DNA of 64,000 bases, from the NCBI RefSeq assembly GCF_002775205.1, contig NC_036461.1:21132875-21196874 (forward strand). The letters are read 5' to 3'. The translations under genes were made by a program, and so were the position numbers. The notes under the pieces are model-generated. The model searched no databases, was not told where the DNA came from, and saw only the letters and a program-made list of their open reading frames with translations. This document shows positions 45,901 to 55,630 of the stretch, one piece after another (the first letter of the stretch is position 1; every line of letters starts with the position of its first letter). This stretch comes from Xiphophorus maculatus (taxonomy: Eukaryota > Chordata > Actinopteri > Cyprinodontiformes > Poeciliidae).

Positions 45901-48900
45901 TCTGCTACATCCAATGATGCTGTATAGTCTTATAACAGTGAACAGGAATAAAACCAGAGGTGCTATAATCTCATTTTTCTGATTGGGACAATCGAATGAA
46001 TTCAATTAGAGATCCCCTTCAGACAGTGTTTTGTATGTTTCTGTTGCAGTTACATTTCCTTCATAATGATCTCAAACAGCCTTGAATTTGAGTTATGAAA
46101 CCTGCAGAAACCCTGTTGTCGCTCTTTTAACTATTATCTTATGCCAAACGCTACACAGAATAATACACAGATGAGAGACTGGCAAAAAGAGCTTTTCTCA
46201 CAGCTGAAGTTGGAGAAAGTGACAATAAGTTCTGGATGTCAAAATAAAAATGACATTAGCCATGATAGACATTTTGTCCAACCTTATCAAAGATACTGTA
46301 GATTTTCTCATTTGTCCTCAGGAATTCAGAGAAACGTGAAACACAACAACCTGACAGGGATTTGAATGATTGATTCAATCTGTGAGCCTGCATGGTTGTT
46401 TGAAGTGGCCTACTAAAATGTTCATGTTTTCCCTTTTATAAACAACAATGACTTTGTTTTACTGATGTAATTTCTCTTCACAGCGAGTGCAAACATCTGC
46501 AACGTGGTGCTGATGAGGCACACTGAGCTGTCTGACGGCATCGCTGTGCTCGACGACAGCGGGAAGGTGGTGGGAACGTCTAAGATAGCCGCCAGGCATG
46601 TAAGTCCCAGAGGCCTTATTGTGTTTATTTCTATTATTATTTATTAGAATGACTCTACTTGCAGTTATGAATAGGAAAAAATACAAAATGCTCTCTTCTA
46701 GTTTTAACGTTTGGCATTTTAGAGTACAATTTGAAAACAATGTGACCTAAAAGGCTAAAAATGCTAAACGAATGTCAGTATTTATCTCTATTATTATTAT
46801 TATTTTGTGTTTTTTTTAAATATACTATAGCTGAACCAAAGTGCAGAAGCCGGTTTTGAGTCCATTTCACAAGTAAATATCTATGTCAAACCATTTTAGC
46901 AGCATGGATATGGAGTAATTATGTTGTTTTGGCAGTTAAATTTGGTCTAATATTTAACCCAAAGTTACAAATATGAATTCACCTCACATCGACTGGACAA
47001 ACTGGACAACCAGAAATCTGGTTTCAATGCTTTTAGATAAAATTGAGGTCCTGAACTGGTTCCCAGCAGGCCCAGTAATGTTTCTGTTGAATTATAGCTG
47101 ATATGTTTTCACTCTGACATTGTGATCACACCCCCCCCCCCACTCTACACACACACACACCTGAATATTTACAAAGTCCAGCTGCCTAAACTTCTGCTTT
47201 AATTGTGCTGCATCAATTAAAGGTTTCATTGGCAGCATCTTGCTGCCCCATTTCTATAACAGGTGTCTAGTTTTATACTTTCCTTTGCACATTTTCCCAT
47301 CTGTTGTTGAGTAAAACAAAAATGTCACTGTATTATTGTTGTACACATTTTAAGAGTTTGCTGCTCTTTTTTTGCGACAGGCACTTTTAGAGACTGCCCT
47401 GACCAGAGTGGTCATGCCCATGCCCATCATGGTGCTTCCTCCCATGGTCATGGCTGTACTGGAAAAGTAAGAAAATCTCTTTCACTAATTTTCACCTTGT
47501 TGAAAATTTCTAATCTGTCTGGAAACTGAATATTGGATTTAAATTTGGATAATGTTGCCTTCACATGCATCAAATAATCTGAAATTAATTTTAGCTTGTT
47601 TCAAAAAACCAAATTTGTTTGAAAATCTTAGTTTGGATGATATGGATTGAGATTAAATTGAAATATACTGTATATATATATATATATAAATATACTGTAG
47701 ATGATCCTTCTCTGGTCTTCCACTTTGCACTTCTTTTGAATGTTTCGTGTATTTTTGTTTGTAAAACAAGGTGTTGGCATCTGTTAGTTTGAAAAAAAAG
47801 AAGAAAGAATCAAAAGGGCACACAGATATGGAGCCAGCAAAAATGTCATTCTTATTTCTACAAAATAACAATTTCATGTTGTAGAAATTAGTTTTTTGTG
47901 ATGTGTTTTTGGATGTCAGGGGAGGTATGGTTACATCCTCTTGGTAGCTACAAATCGGCAGTCGGTACAAAACTACAGAGTTATGAAATGACAGAACTGT
48001 AAAATAACCTGCATCAGGTCAGTCAAGGTCTGCCGCTAATCACTGAATTGAGCAGAAATTAATTTTACTGTAAGTACGGTTATGAGAGCAATAACTTTTT
48101 TCCATCACATACAATCAATGAAGCAAATGGTAAAACCATGGATACCTTTCAAAAAACATATGGTTTCATAAACCTCTTCCATCAGACGCTTCCTCTGCAG
48201 TGAGACACGGCATTGTTGAGGACTATGGTGATGACGTCTTTGTGACGTGACGCGTTCGCTTGGTCGTCCTTGGATCAACGGAGTACCACAGTGTAAGAGA
48301 GGAATGCAGAGATCTCTGGGAATCCCTGACAGCACTTGTCCCAACCGCTCTGACTGGGCGGGCTCAGACGGCGCGGCCTGCTCTCCAGGTGTGTTTGGGA
48401 TTCCTGGCACCTGAGTAACTGAACGGGAAGGTAGAGAAAGACAGAAGGAGTGTGCATGTGGGGGGTGTTGGTGCGTAAAAGTGTCGGTGGGGAGATCGAC
48501 TGTGCCTTCCTTGTGTGTAGTTCTCAACTCTCCTTTATGTCAGCTTGCCTTCACTGGCTCTCAATGGAGCGAGAACAAGGGGACAGAGACAGGTCCCCCA
48601 GGCGGCCCCTCAATGATGGATTGCTCTGCTGAGAACATATTCACTGGACTGACAGCAGGATCTGTCCTCATGCACAGCCTTGAGTATATTAAGGAAAGTT
48701 CATTCAGAAGAAAGTTCCCAAATTTAGGCAAAAGTGACGTTATATGATTTAGGACCAAGGTGATGTTGTAATGCAGCAATATTACAGCATCACTGTTTTC
48801 GTTGCTATTCAATGGCTTCATACTTTCCTATTGGTTGGACGCATTACATTAAAAAGATTCCATAACACCTGCTATTAAATATTAACAGCAGTGTGAAAAT

Positions 48901-51900
48901 ATGAGTTTCTGTCACAAATGAAAGAAGCTCCCTGACCCTTTATTTTTAGGAAACATGCATTAGTAGTTATATTAAAATGATTGAATATCTTATAGGAGTG
49001 GCACAAAGCATCAAATCATATGCTCCATCTCAATTTCAATGTGTTTTTATCCATGATCTTTGACGGTTTGTTACTGTGACCTGCACGCATGAGTGGATCA
49101 GACAGGTTTAAGAAAAGGTTTACTGAGAAAACTGAATAGTGGTAATGATGACTTGGATGAGTGGTGACCTGTGCCTCAGATAGGGAACACTCTGCAGCAA
49201 GAGACCAGATATAGACAGGGGGGGTTGGCCATTGGACGATGTGTTTATAGCTTATGCAAAAGGTATAAATACAATATGCAAGTCAGTGTAGTCAGCCCAC
49301 CGCTTTTTCAACTGTGAGCCACCAAACGCAATCATCAAAGCCCTACAAACGGTAAATGGCCTGTACCTGTACAGTCCAGAGGATCTCAAAGCGCCACACA
49401 ATGTTCAAGAACACATTCACACGCTGATGGTGGAAAGCTACTGGATGGTAGCCACAACTGCTCTGGGGCAGTCTGACAGAGGTGAGACCGTCATACACCA
49501 GTGCCATCAGACCTTCTGACCACCATCAAACATAGTGGTCAGACGGTGGAATAAAGTGTGCAGTTGAGTGAAGTGTCTAACCTAAAGGTGAAGTGACTTG
49601 CCTCAGGACACAATGACAGATACAGAGTGAACAGAAATTTGAACTGGCAACCCTTCGATTATGGGACACCTACCACCATCACCCCAGTGACGAAGCCTTA
49701 CTGATGTTGGGGTTAGGTGACTTTCTGGCTGTAGAGATGTGATGAAACAATTATAGACTGTACAACCAGCAGGTTAGCGGTTTAGGTGAAGAAGACACTT
49801 GGACTACCGTAGTGTGGTGCATCACACGCATGATTTGGACACATTGGATGAGTCATGGTGTAGTTTGTCAAAGAAAAACTGATCACTGGAATACAGTAAG
49901 GATTAGCTTTCTTATGTCCTAGTGAAGGAACTGGTGACCCTACAGAATAGTATATATCCAAGACTCATGTTATTTACATATAATAATGCAATCTCTGTCA
50001 ACTTCCATTGCAAACCTTATTGGTTTTCTGTGAAGCTGACTTCATTTCTGAGAGCTCACTTTGGTGGTGCATGGGGTACGTGACTGGGGATTTATGAAGA
50101 AATGATGAAGCTTAGAGTGGGGTTTGTCTTTTCAGCTTTATGCCAGAAGTGTCATATGAAAGATGCAGGAACGTTATGGGCTCTTGGGTAAAGTTGTGCA
50201 TCTCAGGGGTGGCTGAATCAGATGTCGTGAGGAGGTGTTTGCGGGCGAGGGCGGACAGCCAAATGGGTGATGATAGGTTGACGAAGTAAGTAGGACAAGT
50301 GGTGAATCCTCATGGAAGAACATCGCTTTCCCAGGTAAATATTGCTTGGTCTGAACTAGGAAGATAGTTGAGAAGCTAGTGGGTAAGTTCAAAATAAGCT
50401 TCCAGGTTTCCAAGTCTAGAGCTCAGGGAATGTATAATTTGTAATCTTTGAATAACCAACAGCCACAAGGATTGATTACCTCATCTTAAATGGTACAATC
50501 TAGCATCCCACTGTTTTTCATTTAAGGCCAAGACGTACTGGATCCGATTGGGCTTCCTACGGAAGTCGGGTTGGATGATGTACGCAGCCATTAGAACATG
50601 TTAAAGTTAACGCGTCCTCACAAGCGGCCAGCGATTCCCTGCATCTCCGGTTGTCCAACGTCAACCTGAGCGTGCCCAGTGCACGGGTTGCATAAGAGCA
50701 TTTAAATACAGCCAGAATCGCATTCATTCATCAATAACGTCTTTATGACATCTTATTTTGTCCATTATTAAGGACACCCCTACTTTACCTTGCCACTTGT
50801 GTTTAATAATGTGCAGCAACTTTTCTCTTCGTAATGCACTTCTGCAAGATGTGCATCTATGCTGGTGTGTGTCTGTAGCCTAATTAAACCATGGCAGCCA
50901 TATGTGTTAATGAGCTCCCTCATTAGGCAGTAGCTTTCCTCGCCATGAGGGGAGGGGAGCGTCACTGGTGGAGGAGAGAGGAGCCGCTCCTTCTCAAGCT
51001 CCTGCTGAGTTCGCTGTCCCACACACTGAACAGGAGATTATCCTGTGGCAGGCAGGCAGAGGGAACAGCGCAGAAACTGTGCTTCACAAGACCAATGTAG
51101 AAAATAATGCATTCTTCCAGGCACTATTTATAAAGTGTCGTACTTCAATGTCTGTATAATAATTCAATAAACCGGTCCCTCATTTGTAAAATGACACAAA
51201 GTGAAACATCATGTGGATTAATTAAATACAAGCGGATGTGTTTAAGTCTTTATTGATGATGATCAGGGCTGGACAATGTGTTCTGAAATCAATATCATGA
51301 TACATTGAACAATTCATCTCTCTAACGACAAATGAATAACACTAATCCCCCCCAAAATAAAGAATGTCAGCATAAATACTTCACGGATATTTATATTCCC
51401 CAAATCCGGTTTTCTGCAATTATGTTTTTCCATTTTACTTATTTCTTTACTTAACTTTTAAGCTGTAGTGTCTGCAAATACATGAAAAAAAAGTATGTTT
51501 AGTTGTTAAAGGGGCAGTATTACATTAAACCAACTTCTTTGAGATTTTTAGTCATGTTATAATATTATTCCCTCATCAAAACATACCTGGATTCTTGCTG
51601 TGATTCTTTCATAAATGTTTGAGAAACCCTTTAATCTCCGTAGCAACCATTCAGCCGAGCAAAACGCCGAGTTGGACCTAGCTCAGCGTTCAGGACACAG
51701 CTCCTCCTTGGAGCTGCTGTTTCCACCCGTCTTCTGTGTCTCCCCCACTCAGCTCCTTCAGACTAGCCAGCAGCAATTAGCAAACACCTGGTGGAACTGA
51801 ACATCTACCTGAGCTCATCATAAAAACTACTTTTCAGTGAAACGCTGGTAAAAACGTTTTTAAAGGGTTAATAGAGGAGCCATGTTATGACGACTGTCTG

Positions 51901-54892
51901 AAGGTGGAGTTTCAGGAGGAGCAGGAGCTTCTTAAAGAGACAGAAGCCCAATTTCTAGGTGTTAAATTACAGAGTAAATACTTTTAAGTCAAATTTGATA
52001 TAAAAAGCATTTTTATAACTGAAGGCAGCATGATTATTTGATTGTGCTGTAAAATGGCACCATCTGTCTGGGAAACATAATGCTGCCCATTTCAGAGTTA
52101 TTGCACAATGGAACAAGTTTAGAAGTATAAAATAACTTGTAACGTTCTTGCTGAACCCAAAATGTTGCCAAAGGATTTACATCACTACTTTTTTCGGGAG
52201 GGGGCAACGAGCTGCTCCTCTTCCTCCTCGACCAGCTCTACCGCCACCGTTTCAGCATTTGAAATTTCCTCTGATTCCTCAACCTCACCATCTCTTTCAC
52301 TTCCTGTTACAGACTGGGTGGGGTTGGAGTCATGTGACTGCAGACGACACACGTAGCTCGACGTCTTAAAAGGCCATGAGTAGCTCAGCTACACACGGCC
52401 AAAACAAAGACAAAATCAACTTTGGTTTGCAATTTTTTTTATAAAGCACTGTAAATGCCAATGTGGGTGAAATGACGTCGGTCATCATCCTAAATTTCGG
52501 TGTCAGTTAATTTTTGGTTTATCACTGAGGCTTAATTAAATTAGGACAAATTTCCACTTACAGCTATTGAAAACGCCATATTTGACATGACAGTATTACA
52601 TTAGACAAATAAAAAAAAAATAGTTTTAATACTGAACTATGACCTTAATGAAACATATGTCTAACACCTGCCTTAAGGTTCTTATTTTCTAAATGTACAT
52701 CTCTGTACATCAGGCAGAGGAGCCTTATCTAAATGCAAATTCGATAAAAATGGAAGGGTCCTGACGTTGTCCTCTTCTCCAGGCTCCCTCTGCTGCAGCG
52801 GCGGCGGAGGCTCGTCCTGCCCGTCCACAGCCTGGTGTGTCTGGCTGCCTTCGGCCTCGCGCTGCCCCTCGCCATCAGCCTCTTCCCACAGATGTCTCAG
52901 GTACCTCACCGCTACGCTGCTCCACTCTACCGCAACTTTTATTCATTTTTTTAGTCTTACCGTATTCTATAAAATTGCCTCTCATAATTACCCCTTTTTT
53001 ATTACAGGGTTCCGTTCATGCATTGCAAAAACACAAAGCTTTTTATGTCTAGTTTCCTGTGCAAATATCTTCGTACACTTGAAGTAAGACAAAGCTAACT
53101 TCCAAGAAACTTTTCAGCAATGTATAGGAGCTTGTTTTAAGTAAATAATTCATTAATATTGACATAAAAGTACGAGTTCCACTGATTATTTCACGTATAA
53201 CAAGACATCTTTCCATGTTGTAAGTGAAAAAATTTGCCAATGGAACTAGAACTTTTACATGAGTATTAAGAAATTATTGATTTTAAACAACCTCCTATGT
53301 CTTGTTAGCTTTGTCTCATCAGTTAGCTTTGTCTTATGTCAAGAGCACTAAGACATTTGCACTAGAAACTGCACCAAAAATACTTGTCGAGATTTTGTGG
53401 TTTTGCATTGAGGACACATAAAACATCAATAATCAAAATACAACTAGATGAATTCATTACTTGTATAACAGAAACGATGGATTGTCAGCAATAACTTGTG
53501 AATTTTTCATTTGTAACTTTTGTCAAACATGAACCGTTTCCTGAACTCCCCCTGACTGCACTTTCTGAACGTAACATGTTGTTTTCAGCGTGTTTAGCTG
53601 AACCTGCTGAGGAGTTGTTTGTTTTTGTCGCTAGGAGAGCTCTCAGACACCAAAGAGCAAATGTGAGCATGTTTCGCAGGCGGGGTAAAGGTCGCACCCG
53701 CATAACAGACGTATCAAATGTTCAGGAGTTTCCCAACCGAGTGGTGTTCTGTGGAAACCAGTCGCATTAAAATAAATAATCAAAACCAAGAGGACATTTT
53801 CTCAGTTACCTGGTGACTGAGAGTGATTTCTTTTATTATAATTATTATTATAATATTTATTTAAATTCTACCTTTATCGACTATGTACTGATGACTGGGG
53901 TTCAGTTTCCTACTGAAGCCTTTTCCTGACTTCCTCGGTGTTTCTCTAATGAGGCGCAGCCCTCCGAGACTCAACCCCGTGTTGTCCCGTTGTTCACAGC
54001 CACCGGTGCCGTCCAGGCCAAGCGGGCTGAGATCTAACTTTAGCCCCCGTTGGCTCAGAACGCCGCCATCCTGCTCATTAATCGGCAACGGCAAAAAAAA
54101 CCCACTAAAAAACTCGTTGTTTTTCGCTCGGTTTTGCTCCGTCTTTGTGTTGTCTCTCTTGCCAAGTGACTTGCTGACACGAGCCAGCCAGCTCTGGCTT
54201 TAAAATGTTTAGGATTTAATTACCCGCTGGAAATAGCTCAGACAGACATATGGCAAAAAAAGAGAGAAAACTTCAGACATATGTGCCGCCAACAGTCCTG
54301 TGAAAAGCCTGTTTTTCTCTCTCTTTTTTTGCACTTTTGCAGGAATAGCAGATGAAAAAGGAGGGGAAAAAAATCTCCCCAATAAGCAACAAGAATGCCC
54401 TGCTCTCCGGGACCCCCCGCCTACTCAATTTGTCCCACTTCCCCACTTCACACCTAGCAAGATGTCTGATTAAGGATTCTGCCTCCAACTCCGACAGCCA
54501 TCTGTCTCTGGTTCAAATATTAGGAGACGTAAACCTCAAATTAGACTTTAATCTGCCAAATTGGCTCCTTTTGCACATTAGTGGCAAATGGAGAACATTT
54601 AAAAGCCTTAAAGAATATTTGCTCGCGTTAAAAAAAAAAAAAAAACGGAGAAAAGAAAACAGTTGCAAAGAAGCTCACAAGCTACGTTTACGAAGTATAT
54701 ATCCGTGTACGTATCGGACGGATGACGTAAACTCATCATCTAATTGCTCGTGCGAAATATCTCCACCCGTGTGCGACTGACCTTTTTTTTTTGGCTGTTC
54801 TTTGACTCCCACAGATCAGCGCCAATCAGCTCGAGCCAGAGATCGCGGCGGCGACAGATTGTCAGATTTTGACGTACAACAAAGGGCTGTGA
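33863..54892 (+). CDS. sfxn5: sideroflexin-5 (14 coding exons, complete)
   Basis: Multi-pass mitochondrial inner-membrane carrier of the sideroflexin family, a family linked to serine/amino-acid or citrate transport; the substrate of SFXN5 is less settled. Fourteen exons joined by GT/AG introns of consistent phase give 322 residues (human about 340): 33863-33910, 35611-35679, 37953-38030, 38241-38267, 39701-39755, 40594-40619, 40780-40833, 40988-41044, 41134-41199, 43372-43462, 46484-46599, 47381-47466, 52783-52900, 54815-54892. Family signatures: [117 protein letters not shown] and C-terminal TYNKGL. Hydrophobic segments lie at about residues 101-123, 148-168, 183-203, 240-257 and 268-292. 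The start is the first ATG of exon 1; the N-terminus ([11 protein letters not shown]) is shorter than the mammalian one. Confidence 0.97.
33911..35610 (+). other. sfxn5: sfxn5 intron 1
   Basis: 1.7 kb. It contains a 21-base poly(A) tract (34380-34401) and an unrepeated stretch at 35020-35470 with AATTAA/TTAATGA sites that may be regulatory. No exon seen. Confidence 0.8.
35611..35679 (+). CDS. sfxn5: sfxn5 exon 2
   Basis: Residues 17-39, [20 protein letters not shown] then VSE; the [10 protein letters not shown] motif is the N-terminal family signature. Phase 0 at both ends. Confidence 0.96.
36337..36956. repeat. foldback element built from an 18-bp unit
   Basis: TGTTCTATCAGATAGCCAT near the left end and ATGGCTATCTGACAGAACA near the right end are inverted copies, framed by GCCG(C/T) and CGGC-like bases. 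The left side repeats the unit at 36433-36470. The right arm, read on the - strand, has four or more copies of GTCAGATNNNCATACGTT (36848-36945). The centre (about 36540-36840) is AT-rich. I do not recognise the family. Confidence 0.65.
36975..37445. repeat. fish interspersed repeat with ACTCAAGTAAAAGTA motif
   Basis: Five or more copies of ACTCAAGTAA(A/G)AGTA interspersed with AAAAAGTA, plus a related block at 37368-37436 (ACTCGGGTAAGAGTAG ... CACTCAAGTAAAAGTA). Non-coding transposon-derived sequence. Confidence 0.6.
37953..38030 (+). CDS. sfxn5: sfxn5 exon 3
   Basis: Residues 40-65, [20 protein letters not shown] then GVTDAE; corresponds to the mammalian [20 protein letters not shown] segment. 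Phase 0 at both ends. Confidence 0.96.
38241..38267 (+). CDS. sfxn5: sfxn5 exon 4 (27-base micro-exon)
   Basis: Residues 66-74, LWEAQKIKQ, matching LWSAQKIKQ of mammals, between CAACAG and GTAAGA. Phase 0 at both ends. Confidence 0.95.
38268..39700 (+). other. sfxn5: sfxn5 intron 4
   Basis: 1.4 kb. About 38880-39420 looks like a fish DNA-transposon repeat: it opens TCTGGTTCGTTTGGGGAGGT and closes with GGTGTGAACACACCCTAA. Nothing coding. Confidence 0.7.
39701..39755 (+). CDS. sfxn5: sfxn5 exon 5
   Basis: Residues 75-92 plus one base of Gly93: [25 protein letters not shown] is the most conserved sideroflexin motif. Reading through the donor stays open for about 160 bases, but the GTAGAA donor and conserved continuation in the next exon settle the boundary. 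Confidence 0.96.
39756..40593 (+). other. sfxn5: sfxn5 intron 5
   Basis: 838 bp. It contains repeat copy 40195-40460 (see the 59605 partner); no other signal. Confidence 0.75.
40195..40460. repeat. interspersed repeat copy 1 (GTTTCCATTGAC family)
   Basis: GCGTTTCCATTGACAATATG ... GCTTAATGGAAATACG ... CATGATCAACAACCGGATGTT; the same ordered strings appear at 59605-59950. Confidence 0.6.
40594..40619 (+). CDS. sfxn5: sfxn5 exon 6 (26-base micro-exon)
   Basis: Residues 93-101, GFVPFGTPV; the first two bases complete Gly93. It matches the mammalian GYIPFGTPI. Ends phase 0 before GTAAGT. Confidence 0.94.
40780..40833 (+). CDS. sfxn5: sfxn5 exon 7
   Basis: Residues 102-119, [18 protein letters not shown], the first hydrophobic segment. 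Phase 0 at both ends. Confidence 0.96.
40988..41044 (+). CDS. sfxn5: sfxn5 exon 8
   Basis: Residues 120-138, [19 protein letters not shown], a family signature block. The donor GTGCTT is weaker than its neighbours, but the next exon continues in frame. Confidence 0.95.
41134..41199 (+). CDS. sfxn5: sfxn5 exon 9
   Basis: Residues 139-160, [20 protein letters not shown] then IA, the start of the second membrane segment. Donor GTAAGT. Confidence 0.96.
41200..43371 (+). other. sfxn5: sfxn5 intron 9
   Basis: 2.2 kb. AT-rich with no recognised transposon. The stretch 42840-43180 is higher in CpG and reads as unique sequence, so it may be conserved regulatory DNA. Confidence 0.7.
43372..43462 (+). 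CDS. sfxn5: sfxn5 exon 10
   Basis: Residues 161-190 plus one base: [20 protein letters not shown], then [10 protein letters not shown]. Matches mammalian LNVLVQKANKFTPATRLLIQ. Phase 1 end before GTGAGT. Confidence 0.96.
43463..46483 (+). other. sfxn5: sfxn5 intron 10 with homeodomain-site-rich block
   Basis: 3 kb without exons. From about 43740 to 44900 the sequence is unrepeated and unusually rich in TAATT-type homeodomain sites: TAATTAA at 43888, CTAATTAAAT at 43953, then GGTAATTGG, GATAATTACC, GTAATTAAAC and CTAATTGG, with more between 44430 and 44690. It includes GC-rich stretches as well. It looks like a conserved developmental enhancer, plausibly for neighbouring emx1. That is an inference; conservation could not be tested. 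Confidence 0.5.
46484..46599 (+). CDS. sfxn5: sfxn5 exon 11
   Basis: Residues 191-229: [20 protein letters not shown], then [19 protein letters not shown]. Strong match to mammalian SFXN5. Donor GTAAGT. Confidence 0.97.
46600..47380 (+). other. sfxn5: sfxn5 intron 11
   Basis: 781 bp of AT-rich sequence with a short poly(C)/CA tract near 47130-47160. Nothing else seen. Confidence 0.75.
47381..47466 (+). CDS. sfxn5: sfxn5 exon 12
   Basis: Residues 230-257 plus two bases: [20 protein letters not shown] then PMVMAVLE. Donor GTAAGA. Hydrophobic fourth membrane segment. Confidence 0.97.
49348..49690 (+). repeat. GTAAATGG-type interspersed repeat
   Basis: GGTAAATGGCCTGTACCTGTA ... CTCAAAGCGCCACACAATG ... 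CACACGCTGATGGTGGAAAGC, then CTGGGGCAGTCTGACAGAGG. This is the diagnostic order of a very common fish retrotransposon-tail repeat. Degenerate copy, non-coding. Confidence 0.65.
51265..51360. repeat. hAT-like repeat fragment
   Basis: CAGGGCTGGACAATGTGTTC ... ATCATGATACATTG, resembling the start of the 728-1138 repeat. Confidence 0.4.
51506..52092. mobile_element. DNA transposon relic with GGGCAGTATTA ends
   Basis: AAAGGGGCAGTATTACATT at the left and ACATAATGCTGCCCATTT at the right form inverted ends of a common fish MITE about 590 bp long. Internal sequence is GC-richer, with a 61-codon spurious frame. Confidence 0.6.
52783..52900 (+). CDS. sfxn5: sfxn5 exon 13
   Basis: Residues 258-297. The first base completes Lys258, then [20 protein letters not shown] and [19 protein letters not shown]. 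Last hydrophobic segment. Donor GTACCT. Confidence 0.97.
52901..54814 (+). other. sfxn5: sfxn5 intron 13
   Basis: 1.9 kb. The part from about 53940 to 54600 is unrepeated, moderately GC-rich, and contains CTCATTAATCGG, TTTAATTACCC, GATTAAGG and AAATTAGAC motifs. It looks like conserved non-coding DNA. No exon seen. Confidence 0.55.
54815..54892 (+). CDS. sfxn5: sfxn5 exon 14 (terminal)
   Basis: Residues 298-322 and [23 protein letters not shown] then YNKGL. The YNKGL C-terminus is shared with mammalian SFXN5. Confidence 0.96.
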   Translation: MSANQLEPEIAAATDCQILTYNKGL

Positions 54893-55630
54893 GCGTTCCC
54901 TCCCGGCCAGCGGGTCGACCCTCTCCCCCGTCCGACGCTGCCAACGTGGAGGAGGTAGCTCGCATTTTTCACAAAACAGCAGCTGATCCCGACAACGCAC
55001 GTCGACGCGGAGACGGCGGCCGCAGTCGACGGCGACAACTAAATGTACATCACGACGCCTTTGAAGTATTAGCGATGCGACAACAAGGAGGCTTACCAAA
55101 GAGTCGATGCCAAAAGCGATGCGCCGCTCGAGCATCAAAGGAAGAGCTAATTCTGGCTGCTGTGCGACCTGCTGAAAACAGCTGTAAAAAAAATTACATA
55201 AATAAAAAATTAGCAACTCAAAACATTTGGAGAAAACTCCATGCTGATAATAAGTCGACTTTCAGAAAAGTTTGGAATTTTTCCAGGTTTTTACACACAC
55301 AAAAAAATACAACAACAAAAAAATCTTGAACAAAGTGAATGTAGAAATGCCTTAACAGCTTAGCAGTAAACTTTATTCCGTTTTTTTCTCCCCCACCTCC
55401 AAAAATTGTTGTGTTGCCGCTTTCAGAATGAAGGTTTCAGGGATTTTCTGAAAGCTAAACCTGAAAAAGCATGTTTATCTTTGGGTTTTCTCTCTTTCTG
55501 TCTTTGCCTTTCAATCTGAGCACAAGAACGCTGAGATTATAGCGACAACCAACCAATGGTTGGTGAAAAATGTCCAACTGTGTAACTTTTCAATTCCACA
55601 TACTCACAATAAACAGCACACCTGGATGTC
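54893..55630 (+). other. sfxn5: probable sfxn5 3' UTR
   Basis: The first 250 bases are strikingly CpG-rich (CGACGCGGAGACGGCGG). AATAAA occurs at 55201-55206 and 55608-55613; the second is followed by TGGATGTCTGG...CTCTGTTC, a better downstream context. The end is inferred. Confidence 0.5.
55608..55613 (+). terminator. sfxn5: candidate sfxn5 poly(A) signal
   Basis: AATAAA with T/G-rich sequence 20-45 bases downstream; the alternative signal is at 55201. Confidence 0.4.

Larger units (their letters stand above)
47467..52782 (+). other. sfxn5: sfxn5 intron 12
   Basis: 5.3 kb, the largest intron of the gene. It holds a TA-rich palindromic run near 47665-47700, a GTAAATGG-type repeat (49348-49690), a TAATTA-containing conserved-looking stretch (50600-51010), and a DNA transposon relic (51506-52092). 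No exon seen. Confidence 0.75.

Noticed and set aside
48105..48527. 140-residue - strand frame in sfxn5 intron 12
   Set aside because: No recognisable domain, no splice context and ordinary intron composition.
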